Assembly (NCBI GenBank): GCA_903958995.1
Contig: CAJBVG010000113.1
Location: 1 to 5,486 of the forward strand
DNA from: an uncultured bacterium
GTDB taxonomy: Bacteria; Bacteroidota; Bacteroidia; Sphingobacteriales; Sphingobacteriaceae
DNA length: 5,486 bases
Direction: 5' to 3'
Shown here: in pieces, positions 1 to 5,486 of the stretch
Numbering within the stretch: position 1 is the stretch's first letter
How the letters are laid out: each line of letters opens with the position of its first letter
The notes under the pieces: model-generated
What the model was told of the DNA's origin: nothing
Seen by the model: the letters and a program-made list of their open reading frames with translations, nothing else
Database searches by the model: none
Program-made: the position numbers and the translations under genes

Positions 1-4
1 AATC

Positions 5-38
5 GCCTCACCCTAAATCCCTCTCCAAAGGAGAGGGA
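5..38 (+). repeat. 34-bp hairpin repeat, left copy of inverted pair
   Basis: This is the exact reverse complement of 133-166. It carries a perfect hairpin: 15-26 pairs with 30-41 (12 bp, three-base AAA loop), followed by a short T-rich stretch. Read on the plus strand it could therefore act as a terminator for a gene lying to the left of the window. No target-site duplication is visible around the pair. It resembles small dispersed palindromes scattered between genes in Bacteroidota (recalled, not checked). Confidence 0.8.
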
Positions 39-91
39 TTTTATAAAGTTTGACTACTTATTACTTTTTAGTTGGAGTCACATTAGATTAA

Positions 92-127
92 CTTCGGCTC
101 TGCTCATTGACTTGCATCGAAGAACGA
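92..127 (+). repeat. Diverged 36-bp direct repeat, copy 1
   Basis: Aligned without gaps to 290-325, 29 of 36 bases agree. Both copies start with CTTCGGCTC and end in a TCGA.GAACGA-like stretch. The central bases differ most. It belongs to a CTTCGGCTCCGCTCAGGG-type dispersed repeat class that I recall from Bacteroidota intergenic DNA. Confidence 0.65.
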
Positions 128-132
128 ACAAG

Positions 133-166
133 TCCCTCTCCTTTGGAGAGGGATTTAGGGTGAGGC
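133..166 (-). repeat. 34-bp hairpin repeat, right copy of inverted pair
   Basis: Perfect reverse complement of 5-38, with 94 bp between the two copies. The hairpin is 133-141 against 145-153 with a TTT loop. Its last 14 bases (153-166) are also the first 14 bases of the 54-bp tandem unit, so the two repeat types are fused here. Confidence 0.8.
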
Positions 167-206
167 TTATTGTCGGAGTGAGGACACTCCGACGAACGAC
201 ACTCCG
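153..206 (+). repeat. 54-bp tandem repeat, unit 1
   Basis: Identical over all 54 bases to 207-260. The unit begins with ATTTAGGGTGAGGC and contains a perfect 8-bp hairpin (173-180 with 185-192, AGGA loop). This is followed by a second copy of the hairpin's right arm (CACTCCGA from 200, running one base into the next unit), so two alternative pairings of the left arm are possible. Confidence 0.85.
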
Positions 207-260
207 ATTTAGGGTGAGGCTTATTGTCGGAGTGAGGACACTCCGACGAACGACACTCCG
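207..260 (+). repeat. 54-bp tandem repeat, unit 2
   Basis: Perfect copy of the preceding unit, with the same hairpin (227-234 with 239-246). Identity over 54 bp points to a recent duplication or to ongoing homogenisation. There is no unique spacer between the units, so this is not a CRISPR array. Confidence 0.85.
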
Positions 261-287
261 ATTTAGAGTGAGGCAAATGTCGGAGTG
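261..287 (+). repeat. Partial third tandem unit
   Basis: The first 14 bases (261-274) match the unit start with one change (AGAGTG for AGGGTG). After a shortened AAA link, TGTCGGAGTG (278-287) matches the left arm of the unit's hairpin. The sequence then departs into the CTTCGGCTC-type repeat. Confidence 0.7.
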
Positions 288-289
288 CC

Positions 290-325
290 CTTCGGCTCCG
301 CTCAGGGACCGGCTTCGATGAACGA
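290..325 (+). repeat. Diverged 36-bp direct repeat, copy 2
   Basis: Matches 92-127 at 29 of 36 positions in the same orientation. It contains a weak CCCT/AGGG pairing (288-291 with 304-307). It is followed by GACATTCC, a worn version of the GACACTCC found in the tandem units, so the whole block looks like repeated rearrangement of a few short modules. Confidence 0.65.
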
Positions 326-351
326 CATTCCTACGGACGGCACAAACGAAC

Positions 352-380
352 AAAAAAAAAGCCCCGAACTTTGTCGAGGC
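352..380 (-). terminator. Intrinsic terminator of the PpiD-like gene
   Basis: Read on the minus strand, a 7-bp stem (GCCTCGA with TCGGGGC, one T-G wobble; plus positions 374-380 and 361-367) with a six-base loop is followed directly by nine T residues (plus 352-360). It begins 22 bases after the stop codon of the PpiD-like gene, which is the expected position for a rho-independent terminator. Confidence 0.9.
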
Positions 381-402
381 TTCTTTAATGATTATTTAAA
401 AT

Positions 403-2499
403 CTAGTAAAATATAATTCTATTGTCGACAATCTTAGCTGATTTTTTCAATCCTTCTAAGAACTCATTATCAACACGGCTTTTGCTCATGTTAAATTGAT
501 CGATTTTATTGTTAGTGTAATCAGGTAAAGGTAAAGCATCAACAAAATTGTCAACGTATACTAAGTAAACACCTCTTTCGCCTTCTAATGGACCAATTAG
601 TTTGCCTTTCTCAGAACCGAAAACAGTACCTACAACGCTAGCTTCTCTAGCAACACCTGGGATAATTGGCATACCAAAAGATAAACCAGCTGCTGGGTTA
701 GCAACAGTTCCTAATTTTTGCGCTACTTGTTCGATACGAGCATTACCTGCCATTGCAGCAGTCATCTTATCTTTCAATAGAGCTACTTTTTTCTCTTTAC
801 GTGCACCAGCTTCTAATTCAGATTTTAAATATTCCATTGGAACAGTACCTGCATTTTTAACTTTCGTTAAACGTGCGAATACATATTTATTACCTGCTTC
901 AAATAATGGTGAGATATCATCAACATCTGCTTTATAAGCCCAACGAATTAATTCTCTAGGACTTTCAATACCTGCTACGAAACGATCTGTTTGTTTAATA
1001 TCATCAGCTACTCTTTTACTAAATCCATCTGTTAATTTCAATGCATCAAATTCTTTTGCAGAACTTAATGAAGATAATAATGTATTTGCTTTACCAAATA
1101 AAGCTTGAGTAGTAGAGTTACTTGGTGTAATAGAACGGTCGATTACTCCAACTGTAATTTGTTTGTTGAAGTTTTTCTGATCAGTGATTTCAATAATATG
1201 GAATCCAAATTGTGATTGAACTACTCCAATTTTACCTTTCGTTCCTTTGAAACAAAATTCAGTAAAAGGTTGTACCATTTTCTTGTTATCAAAGTATCCT
1301 AAATCACCACCTTGGCTTTTAGAACCATCTGTAGAATATTGCATAGCTAATGCTGCGAAGTTTGCACCATTATCAATTAATGTTTTCAAACTATCTGCTG
1401 TTTTTTTAGCTGCTTCAGCACTACTTCCATTGATTAAGATATGGCGAGCACGAACTGAATCTGGTAAAGATTTGATGCCAATTAATTTCGCTACTTTATA
1501 AGAACCAGCATCGATAAACGGACCATAAACAAATCCTTGAGGCTTGCTAAACATAATAGTATCAAGCGAAGCAGGCAATTCACCCTTTTTCGCGTAAGCA
1601 CCATTGTATTTAGTTTCAGCGTTTAAGTTAACATATGATGAATCGTTTGTAGAACTCGCTAATCCTGCAGTTTGCTCATCAATCCATTTTTTAGTTTCAA
1701 TGGTATCTTCTTTAGAAGGAGTAACATCTATAGAAACATAGTCAAAGCTTCTAGTATTTTCCGCTTGCTTATATTTGTACTTGTTTGCGTTGTAGTAATT
1801 ACTGATATCAGATTCTGATACAGTTACTGCTGAGTCAGAAACAGTAGTATAGTCAAGCATTACAAAAGTTGCATTTGCCGACTTGTTTTTCTCCATGTAA
1901 TCTGCTTTTGCAAATGCAGTAGGAACATACATACCTGCTTTAACTGCGTTCATGTATTTCTGACGAACACGTTCTTCTTGAATTGCTTTTTCGAAGTTCA
2001 ACCATTGTGCACGTGTTTCACCACTTGGATCTTGTTGATCCATGTTTTTCAAGAAATTCAAAACTTGTGCTGGATCGAATGCTCCAGTTTGTGGGTTTGA
2101 AAAAGCACGTCGAACTTCTGGATGAGGATTAGAACCTTGCACCATATCAAATAATTCTTCTGGAGAAACTTTGATATTTGATTTTGCAATGTGCTCTTTC
2201 ATCACCTCATCATAAACCACTTGATTCCAAGTTTGGTCTACTAAGTAACCTGTCATGCTTTCATTCAAATTACTTTGACCTGTGCTTTTTTTGTATTGCT
2301 CAATATTAGCGTCAAGTTTCGTTTGAAAATCTGCGATTTCAACTTTATTTCCGTTAATCACACCAATCTCCTTTGGAGCTCCACCGAAAATATTTTGTCC
2401 TGAAATTAGAACATCACCTGCTAAAAATGCAACAATAGCAAAAGCAATAACACCTACTAGTAGGCCGCCTCTATTGCGCATTGAATTCATTAATCCCAT
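403..2499 (-). CDS. ppiD: Membrane-anchored PpiD-like peptidyl-prolyl cis-trans isomerase
   Basis: This 698-residue protein is probably a periplasmic folding factor fixed in the inner membrane, helping newly exported envelope proteins fold. Residues 12-32 form one transmembrane helix after a short basic start (MRNR), with the rest outside. A SurA/PpiD-type N-terminal chaperone region spans roughly 40-240. A parvulin (PPIC) domain follows at about 346-440, with ARHIL at 351-355, GGDLGYF at 397-403 and FGFHIIEI at 431-438. Residues 505-550 and 600-650 may be further degenerate parvulin-like or chaperone parts. The length and single-anchor layout fit PpiD better than soluble SurA. The first ATG gives a normal start, with AGG a few bases upstream; ATGs at codons 4 and 7 are less likely. 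It lies 110 bp after the small membrane gene and may have its own promoter. Catalytic activity is uncertain, because many PpiD proteins act mainly as chaperones. Confidence 0.9.
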   Translation of the reverse strand: MGLMNSMRNRGGLLVGVIAFAIVAFLAGDVLISGQNIFGGAPKEIGVINGNKVEIADFQTKLDANIEQYKKSTGQSNLNESMTGYLVDQTWNQVVYDEVMKEHIAKSNIKVSPEELFDMVQGSNPHPEVRRAFSNPQTGAFDPAQVLNFLKNMDQQDPSGETRAQWLNFEKAIQEERVRQKYMNAVKAGMYVPTAFAKADYMEKNKSANATFVMLDYTTVSDSAVTVSESDISNYYNANKYKYKQAENTRSFDYVSIDVTPSKEDTIETKKWIDEQTAGLASSTNDSSYVNLNAETKYNGAYAKKGELPASLDTIMFSKPQGFVYGPFIDAGSYKVAKLIGIKSLPDSVRARHILINGSSAEAAKKTADSLKTLIDNGANFAALAMQYSTDGSKSQGGDLGYFDNKKMVQPFTEFCFKGTKGKIGVVQSQFGFHIIEITDQKNFNKQITVGVIDRSITPSNSTTQALFGKANTLLSSLSSAKEFDALKLTDGFSKRVADDIKQTDRFVAGIESPRELIRWAYKADVDDISPLFEAGNKYVFARLTKVKNAGTVPMEYLKSELEAGARKEKKVALLKDKMTAAMAGNARIEQVAQKLGTVANPAAGLSFGMPIIPGVAREASVVGTVFGSEKGKLIGPLEGERGVYLVYVDNFVDALPLPDYTNNKIDQFNMSKSRVDNEFLEGLKKSAKIVDNRIIFY

Positions 2500-2508
2500 A
2501 CCTATTTT

Positions 2509-2539
2509 AATTGTAAATTGTAAATTTTAAATTGTAAAT
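2509..2539. repeat. AATTGTA 7-bp repeats upstream of the PpiD-like gene
   Basis: Four head-to-tail 7-bp units (AATTGTA, AATTGTA, AATTTTA, AATTGTA) end 9 bases before the start codon at 2499, so they fall in the leader of the mRNA. The rest of the 2500-2609 gap shows a T-run after the small gene without a hairpin. I found no convincing Bacteroidota promoter (TTG/TAnnTTTG); the nearest match, TATTTTG on the minus strand, is one base short. Confidence 0.7.
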
Positions 2540-2609
2540 GTCCTCTTAAGATAATGGCATATAATACCCCTTACCCACAAGGAGGCGCAAAATACAAAAA
2601 AATATCTTG

Positions 2610-2792
2610 TTAAGAAATCCTTTTTTTTCGAATTGAATAGAATCTCCAAGCTGCGAAAATTGTAGCTAATGACATGGGAATGAAATCTTTATAGATTATT
2701 CGCTGAACTAGAAATACATAGATCGTGGCTAACAAACAAGCCATGAAAATGACTAGCCACATATTTTCCTGAAATTTATTGTTTTGTTTCAT
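2610..2792 (-). CDS. Small two-helix membrane protein of unknown function
   Basis: The product is 60 residues long with two hydrophobic segments, about 11-31 and 36-51, joined by a short YKD turn and ending in a basic tail (RKKR). This suggests a small inner-membrane hairpin with the basic tail in the cytoplasm. Its ATG lies inside the end of lptC (17-base overlap), which argues that it is real and translationally coupled. I do not recognise a family. Position suggests a link to LPS transport or envelope assembly, but this is only inference. It could also be a poorly conserved spacer gene. Confidence 0.65.
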   Translation of the reverse strand: MKQNNKFQENMWLVIFMACLLATIYVFLVQRIIYKDFIPMSLATIFAAWRFYSIRKKRIS

Positions 2793-3414
2793 CTAAGCTA
2801 ACGCTCCCTCTATATTTATAAATCCTATAATTAGTGAAATTCTGATTGGCCTCCATACCCTCGCCAAACATCACATCAGTTTTGGTAGTGATGCGTACAA
2901 AGCTATTGGTATAGATCTTTTTCGTTTTTTCATTCCAAATCAATCTTTCTGTATCCAATCGTTCACCTTTATTATTGATTACCACTACACTATCTTTTAC
3001 TTCAATAATCCCTTGGTTCTCAAATTTTCGTCCGTATTTGGCAGAAAGTGTACTTTCGATAACATTGTTTGGACCGTAAAACTCTACAAAAACACCTGCT
3101 GGCATCTCATGGTAAGCATTTGCTACTTTAAAGAATTTAAGCACTGGTGTTAAGAGCTTTGCACGAACGATTGACGAATCGCTGTAAATAAGTTCTACTT
3201 CTCGACTAGTTTCTACGGGCAAACTCACTTCATTTGATGCGATTTTCTCAACTTTAGATAAGTCGGTTTCGCAACCAACAAGCATTATACTTAAAAGCAA
3301 AATTGAAACGCTCGTAGCTCGTAGCTGGTAATTCGTAATTCGTAAGTATTGTTGAATTCGAATTAATGTATACGAAATACAAAGTACGAAATACGAAGTA
3401 CGAGATTTAGTCAT
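2776..3414 (-). CDS. lptC: LPS export periplasmic lipoprotein LptC
   Basis: LptC passes lipopolysaccharide from the LptBFG transporter in the inner membrane to the LptA bridge. The 212-residue product has a lipoprotein signal ending in LVGC (Cys48) and an LptC/YrbK beta-jellyroll domain at about 69-205. Typical LptC stretches are seen: RLDTERLIWN, KKIYTNSFVRI, then FGEGMEAN and NYRIYKYRG near the end. An ATG 51 bases further upstream stays in frame, but I chose the one at 3414 because it forms an ATGACTAA overlap with the stop of the upstream gene. Residues 4-35 are encoded by a palindromic 7-bp-repeat element, giving an abnormally long region before the short hydrophobic core VSILLLSIMLVGC. 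Family assignment is confident; the N-terminus and how it is processed are not. Confidence 0.88.
   Translation of the reverse strand: MTKSRTSYFVLCISYTLIRIQQYLRITNYQLRATSVSILLLSIMLVGCETDLSKVEKIASNEVSLPVETSREVELIYSDSSIVRAKLLTPVLKFFKVANAYHEMPAGVFVEFYGPNNVIESTLSAKYGRKFENQGIIEVKDSVVVINNKGERLDTERLIWNEKTKKIYTNSFVRITTKTDVMFGEGMEANQNFTNYRIYKYRGSVSLDETKQ
3311..3404. repeat. 94-bp imperfect palindrome of 7-bp units inside lptC
   Basis: The left arm (3311-3344) and the reverse complement of the right arm (3371-3404) agree at 26 of 34 bases. Each arm is built of about five 7-bp units: CTCGTAG and ATTCGTA types on the left, TACGAAA and TACGAAG types on the right. The 26-bp centre includes the perfect palindrome AATTCGAATT (3355-3364). 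The whole element is open in the lptC frame and encodes roughly residues 4-35, between the start codon and the signal-peptide core. It looks like an inserted dispersed repeat rather than ancestral coding sequence. Confidence 0.8.
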
Positions 3415-4672
3415 ATTTACGTTGAATAAACCACTTATCGCAGAAATTAAATCCTGCGTGAACACCCATGAATTGCTCTTTTATTAATCCAGAATTCGTA
3501 GTACCACGCTGCCCAATTTCCAGGGCTAGGTTAATGCGTGAAGCTGATTTTGGTAAAGGTAATCCGAACCCTAACGATAATGACATTTGATTAATGTCTT
3601 CTCCTGCGATATTTACATATGATTTATTGTAATTAAAGCCAAATCGATATTCTATGTTTTTAAAATAGTTGCCAACTGCCATATAATCTGGGGTAATTGA
3701 ACCACCTAAATTAAAATCGAATGTATTACTTAGATTCTGTTTAGTATCGAATATGCTTAGAGTTGACCAATTACCTAAAGTAACATCTGAACCAAACATC
3801 CAATGATTAGTTTTGCCATAAGAAAATCCTAATGAATTTATCATTGGATAAACAACCGTACCTTTTTGATCAACTGTATTTTGAGTAGTATCAATAGTAC
3901 GTTCTAATTCATTTTGATAATAGTATCTAGTAGAGATGGTGTTTCTTGTAGAAGAAAGATTAGTGCTAGGATTTCCATTCAATCCAATAATTAAATATTT
4001 ATTATTCAACAAATTCATTTTATACTGAATACCATAATTAAAGAATAAGCTGCCGATATAGGTTGAGTTTGTTTGTTTAATATTTAGGAATCCAGTAGAA
4101 TCAGGAAATTCATTGGCCTTGGTACGATCTAACGTTCCGAATAAGTATGATGCATTAACGCCTACACTTAAATTTTTTGTAATGTTATAAGCCGTACCTA
4201 AGTAAAATTGATTTAGTCCGCCCTCTCCTTTAAAAATTTGTGTAACTGGAGTATCTAAAAAAGTTGTACTAATATTTGACTCATAACCCATACCAGATAC
4301 TGGTACTAACCCGAAACTAGCTCCCCATTTCGGAGATATAGGGAATGCAATTTTCAAATAACTTAATGCTGCATTATTTCTAAAAGCGGAACCTGTGCTA
4401 TTTTCTAATTTCAAGAATGAACCAAATGCTCCAACTTCGAAGGTTGTCCATTGCAATGCTGAATAAGAAGCAGGATTTTGGGTATTTATTGCGTTATCTA
4501 AACGCAAACCATTTGCAATGCCACCTAAACCAAGACTAATAACAGAATTGTTTTTCTGCAATTGACCTAAGCCAAATTGAGAATATGGGGTACTGGTTAC
4601 ATTTTGAGCATTTGAATAACTCCCAAGAGTAACGAATAAAAGAAGTAGAACTAGTTTATTTCTGTTGAACAT
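3407..4672 (-). CDS. FadL-like outer-membrane beta-barrel protein, unknown substrate
   Basis: The product has 421 residues. A Sec signal peptide (basic NRNK, hydrophobic core 7-17) is probably cut after SNA at residue 22. The mature part has the alternating, aromatic, glycine-rich pattern of an outer-membrane barrel, with no lipobox and no TonB-dependent plug. NPASY at 66-70 and GLVPVSGMGYE at 121-131 resemble segments of the FadL/PorV type proteins of Bacteroidota. The C-terminal part (EIGQRGTTNSGLIKE at 385-399, DKWFIQRKYD at 412-421) is a pattern I recall as well conserved in this phylum. Its ATG lies in the end of coaX (17-base overlap) and its stop overlaps the lptC start, so it is co-translated with an LPS-transport gene. 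The substrate is unknown: it may be a hydrophobic-compound channel or an assembly-related barrel. Confidence 0.75.
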   Translation of the reverse strand: MFNRNKLVLLLLFVTLGSYSNAQNVTSTPYSQFGLGQLQKNNSVISLGLGGIANGLRLDNAINTQNPASYSALQWTTFEVGAFGSFLKLENSTGSAFRNNAALSYLKIAFPISPKWGASFGLVPVSGMGYESNISTTFLDTPVTQIFKGEGGLNQFYLGTAYNITKNLSVGVNASYLFGTLDRTKANEFPDSTGFLNIKQTNSTYIGSLFFNYGIQYKMNLLNNKYLIIGLNGNPSTNLSSTRNTISTRYYYQNELERTIDTTQNTVDQKGTVVYPMINSLGFSYGKTNHWMFGSDVTLGNWSTLSIFDTKQNLSNTFDFNLGGSITPDYMAVGNYFKNIEYRFGFNYNKSYVNIAGEDINQMSLSLGFGLPLPKSASRINLALEIGQRGTTNSGLIKEQFMGVHAGFNFCDKWFIQRKYD

Positions 4673-5387
4673 TGTATTGTAATATCGTATTTAAGCCTTC
4701 AGCGACCAAATCCGGACGCGCAAAGATGCTATTTTTAACCTGAGTATCAAAAAATGCTAAGTCGCCACCACACATTAACACTTGTAATCGTGGGTGCTGG
4801 TATTCATAAGTGCCTATTGTTCCAAGAATTTCTTGAACCACACCGTTCATTACCCCTGATTTTATTGAATTCTCTGTTGTATCACCAATTAAAACTGGCT
4901 TTCTAGCATCAGGTTGAATTAACGGCAATTGGGCTGTAAAAGTATTCAGGGCTTTAAATCGCATATTCACTCCTGGAGAAATTCCACCTCCTAAATATTC
5001 GGCTTTAGGATTGATAAAATCATATGTAATGCAGGTTCCCATATCAATACAGAGAACAGGAAGATTGGGCATTAACTGAAAAGCAGCACAAACGGAAGCT
5101 AAACGATCGAGGCCAAGGGTATTAGGACTATTATACTTATTTATGATAGGGAGTAGTGTTAAATAATCAAACTTTATAAAAGTAGAATGAGCATTTAAAA
5201 AAGAAATGTTTTCATCATTGGCATTGCCAACATGTGAGTAAATACTGGCTTGAATGGAGTATTCCTTGAAAATTTTATCGAGTAAGAAAACGTCTAATGA
5301 TTCGAACTTAGCACGCGCTGTGATTTTGTCTCCATCAAATATGTAGACTTTGGTAAACGTGTTGCCTTTGTCGATTACTAGGTTCAT
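4656..5387 (-). CDS. coaX: Type III pantothenate kinase
   Basis: This cytoplasmic enzyme phosphorylates pantothenate with ATP, the first step of coenzyme A synthesis. The family needs a monovalent cation and is not feedback-inhibited by CoA. The 243 residues match the usual length, and all main motifs of this ASKHA-fold family are present: the phosphate-binding DKGNT at 6-10, GLDR at 92-95 with the likely catalytic Asp94, DMGTCITYD at 115-123, GGGISPG at 133-139, GDTTENSIKSG at 168-178 and CGGD at 206-209. Lys7 replaces the hydrophobic residue more often seen in D(I/V)GNT; this should be tolerated. It is the first gene of the overlapping cluster, and no gene lies between it and the right end. 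No purine-rich ribosome site is seen, as is normal in Bacteroidota. Confidence 0.95.
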   Translation of the reverse strand: MNLVIDKGNTFTKVYIFDGDKITARAKFESLDVFLLDKIFKEYSIQASIYSHVGNANDENISFLNAHSTFIKFDYLTLLPIINKYNSPNTLGLDRLASVCAAFQLMPNLPVLCIDMGTCITYDFINPKAEYLGGGISPGVNMRFKALNTFTAQLPLIQPDARKPVLIGDTTENSIKSGVMNGVVQEILGTIGTYEYQHPRLQVLMCGGDLAFFDTQVKNSIFARPDLVAEGLNTILQYNVQQK

Positions 5388-5394
5388 TATTTCA

Positions 5395-5422
5395 AATTAA
5401 GAATTAGGAATTATGAATTGAA
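5395..5422. repeat. AATTANG 7-bp repeats upstream of coaX
   Basis: Four 7-bp units (AATTAAG, AATTAGG, AATTATG, AATTGAA) end 7 bases before the coaX start codon, almost the same placement as the repeats in front of the PpiD-like gene. They occupy the place where a leader or promoter would be. No clear TTG/TAnnTTTG promoter is visible; TAATTTG next to the start on the minus strand is one base short of the -7 consensus. Confidence 0.65.
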
Positions 5423-5439
5423 TGCCCTATGTTCCCTGT

Positions 5440-5466
5440 GTTCGTCGGAGTGTCCTCGCTTCGACA
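5440..5466 (-). repeat. Inverted copy of the 54-bp repeat core
   Basis: The reverse complement of these 27 bases matches 171-197 (and the second unit at 225-251) at 25 positions, including an unbroken 18-base stretch (5440-5457). The hairpin is preserved imperfectly. The last bases of the window (5481-5486, TGTCGG) repeat the start of the same core, so a further copy may begin beyond the edge. Confidence 0.75.
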
Positions 5467-5486
5467 TTTACTACATTATTTGTCGG

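Larger units (their letters stand above)
1..351. other. Gene-free repeat-rich intergenic region
   Basis: This stretch lies beyond the terminator of the PpiD-like gene and holds no convincing coding sequence. Open frames exist on both strands, but they only translate the repeats: one minus-strand frame reads an 18-residue unit twice because the tandem unit is 54 bp. It is visibly richer in G and C from about 133 to 340 than the adjacent genes. It is built from an inverted 34-bp pair (5-38, 133-166), 54-bp tandem units (153-274) and a diverged direct repeat (92-127, 290-325). The part between 39 and 91 is AT-rich and shows nothing recognisable. Similar hairpin-bearing units are, from memory, common between genes in Bacteroidota. 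Confidence 0.8.

Noticed and set aside
153..274. Possible CRISPR array
   Set aside because: The units are directly adjacent with no unique spacers, only two are complete, and no cas gene is present.
112..321. Plus-strand open frame of 69 residues
   Set aside because: It lies wholly in the same nucleotide repeats, is arginine-rich from their composition, and has no family resemblance.
78..353. Minus-strand 91-residue open frame with an internal 18-residue repeat
   Set aside because: It only translates the 54-bp tandem and hairpin repeats. The protein repeat arises because 54 is divisible by three, and there is no support from composition or context.
602..937. Plus-strand open frames inside the PpiD-like gene (also 1247-1501)
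   Set aside because: They are antisense shadows of a well-supported long gene with recognisable domains.
3415..3465. Upstream ATG at 3465 as the lptC start
   Set aside because: It would overlap the barrel gene by 59 bases and add 17 residues unlike a signal peptide. The ATG at 3414 has the compact ATGACTAA overlap typical of coupled genes.
5388..5486. Promoter for the coaX operon
   Set aside because: No TTG/TAnnTTTG pair with proper spacing was found. TAATTTG near the start codon is one base short and would give an almost leaderless mRNA.

Overview
The window looks like a Bacteroidota chromosome, probably of the Sphingobacteriia/Chitinophagia/Flavobacteriia type; class level is a guess. The evidence is the AT-rich coding sequence, the absence of strong Shine-Dalgarno sites, a Bacteroidota-style FadL-like outer-membrane protein, a lipoprotein form of LptC, and the dispersed repeats typical of that phylum.

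All supported genes are on the minus strand, so they read from right to left. First comes coaX (type III pantothenate kinase, 4656-5387). It overlaps a 421-residue outer-membrane beta-barrel protein (3407-4672), which overlaps lptC (2776-3414), which overlaps a 60-residue two-helix membrane protein (2610-2792). Overlaps of 17, 8 and 17 bases make these four a compact, translationally coupled operon. After a 110-base gap comes a large membrane-anchored PpiD-like peptidyl-prolyl isomerase (403-2499), closed by a clear intrinsic terminator at 352-380. Apart from coaX, a cytoplasmic coenzyme A enzyme, the cluster is about the cell envelope: LPS transport, an outer-membrane barrel and a periplasmic folding factor.

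The left 351 bases contain no believable gene. They are a nest of dispersed repeats: a perfect 34-bp inverted pair that itself carries a strong hairpin, two perfect 54-bp tandem units with part of a third, and a diverged 36-bp direct repeat. A copy of the core of the 54-bp unit reappears, inverted, at the far right (5440-5466), so the gene cluster is bracketed by one repeat family.

The most unusual feature is a 94-bp imperfect palindrome made of 7-bp units (3311-3404). It lies inside the start of lptC, in frame between the start codon and the lipoprotein signal core. Related AATT-based 7-bp repeats lie directly upstream of the start codons of the PpiD-like gene and coaX. I see no defence system, CRISPR array, transposase, tRNA or rRNA here.
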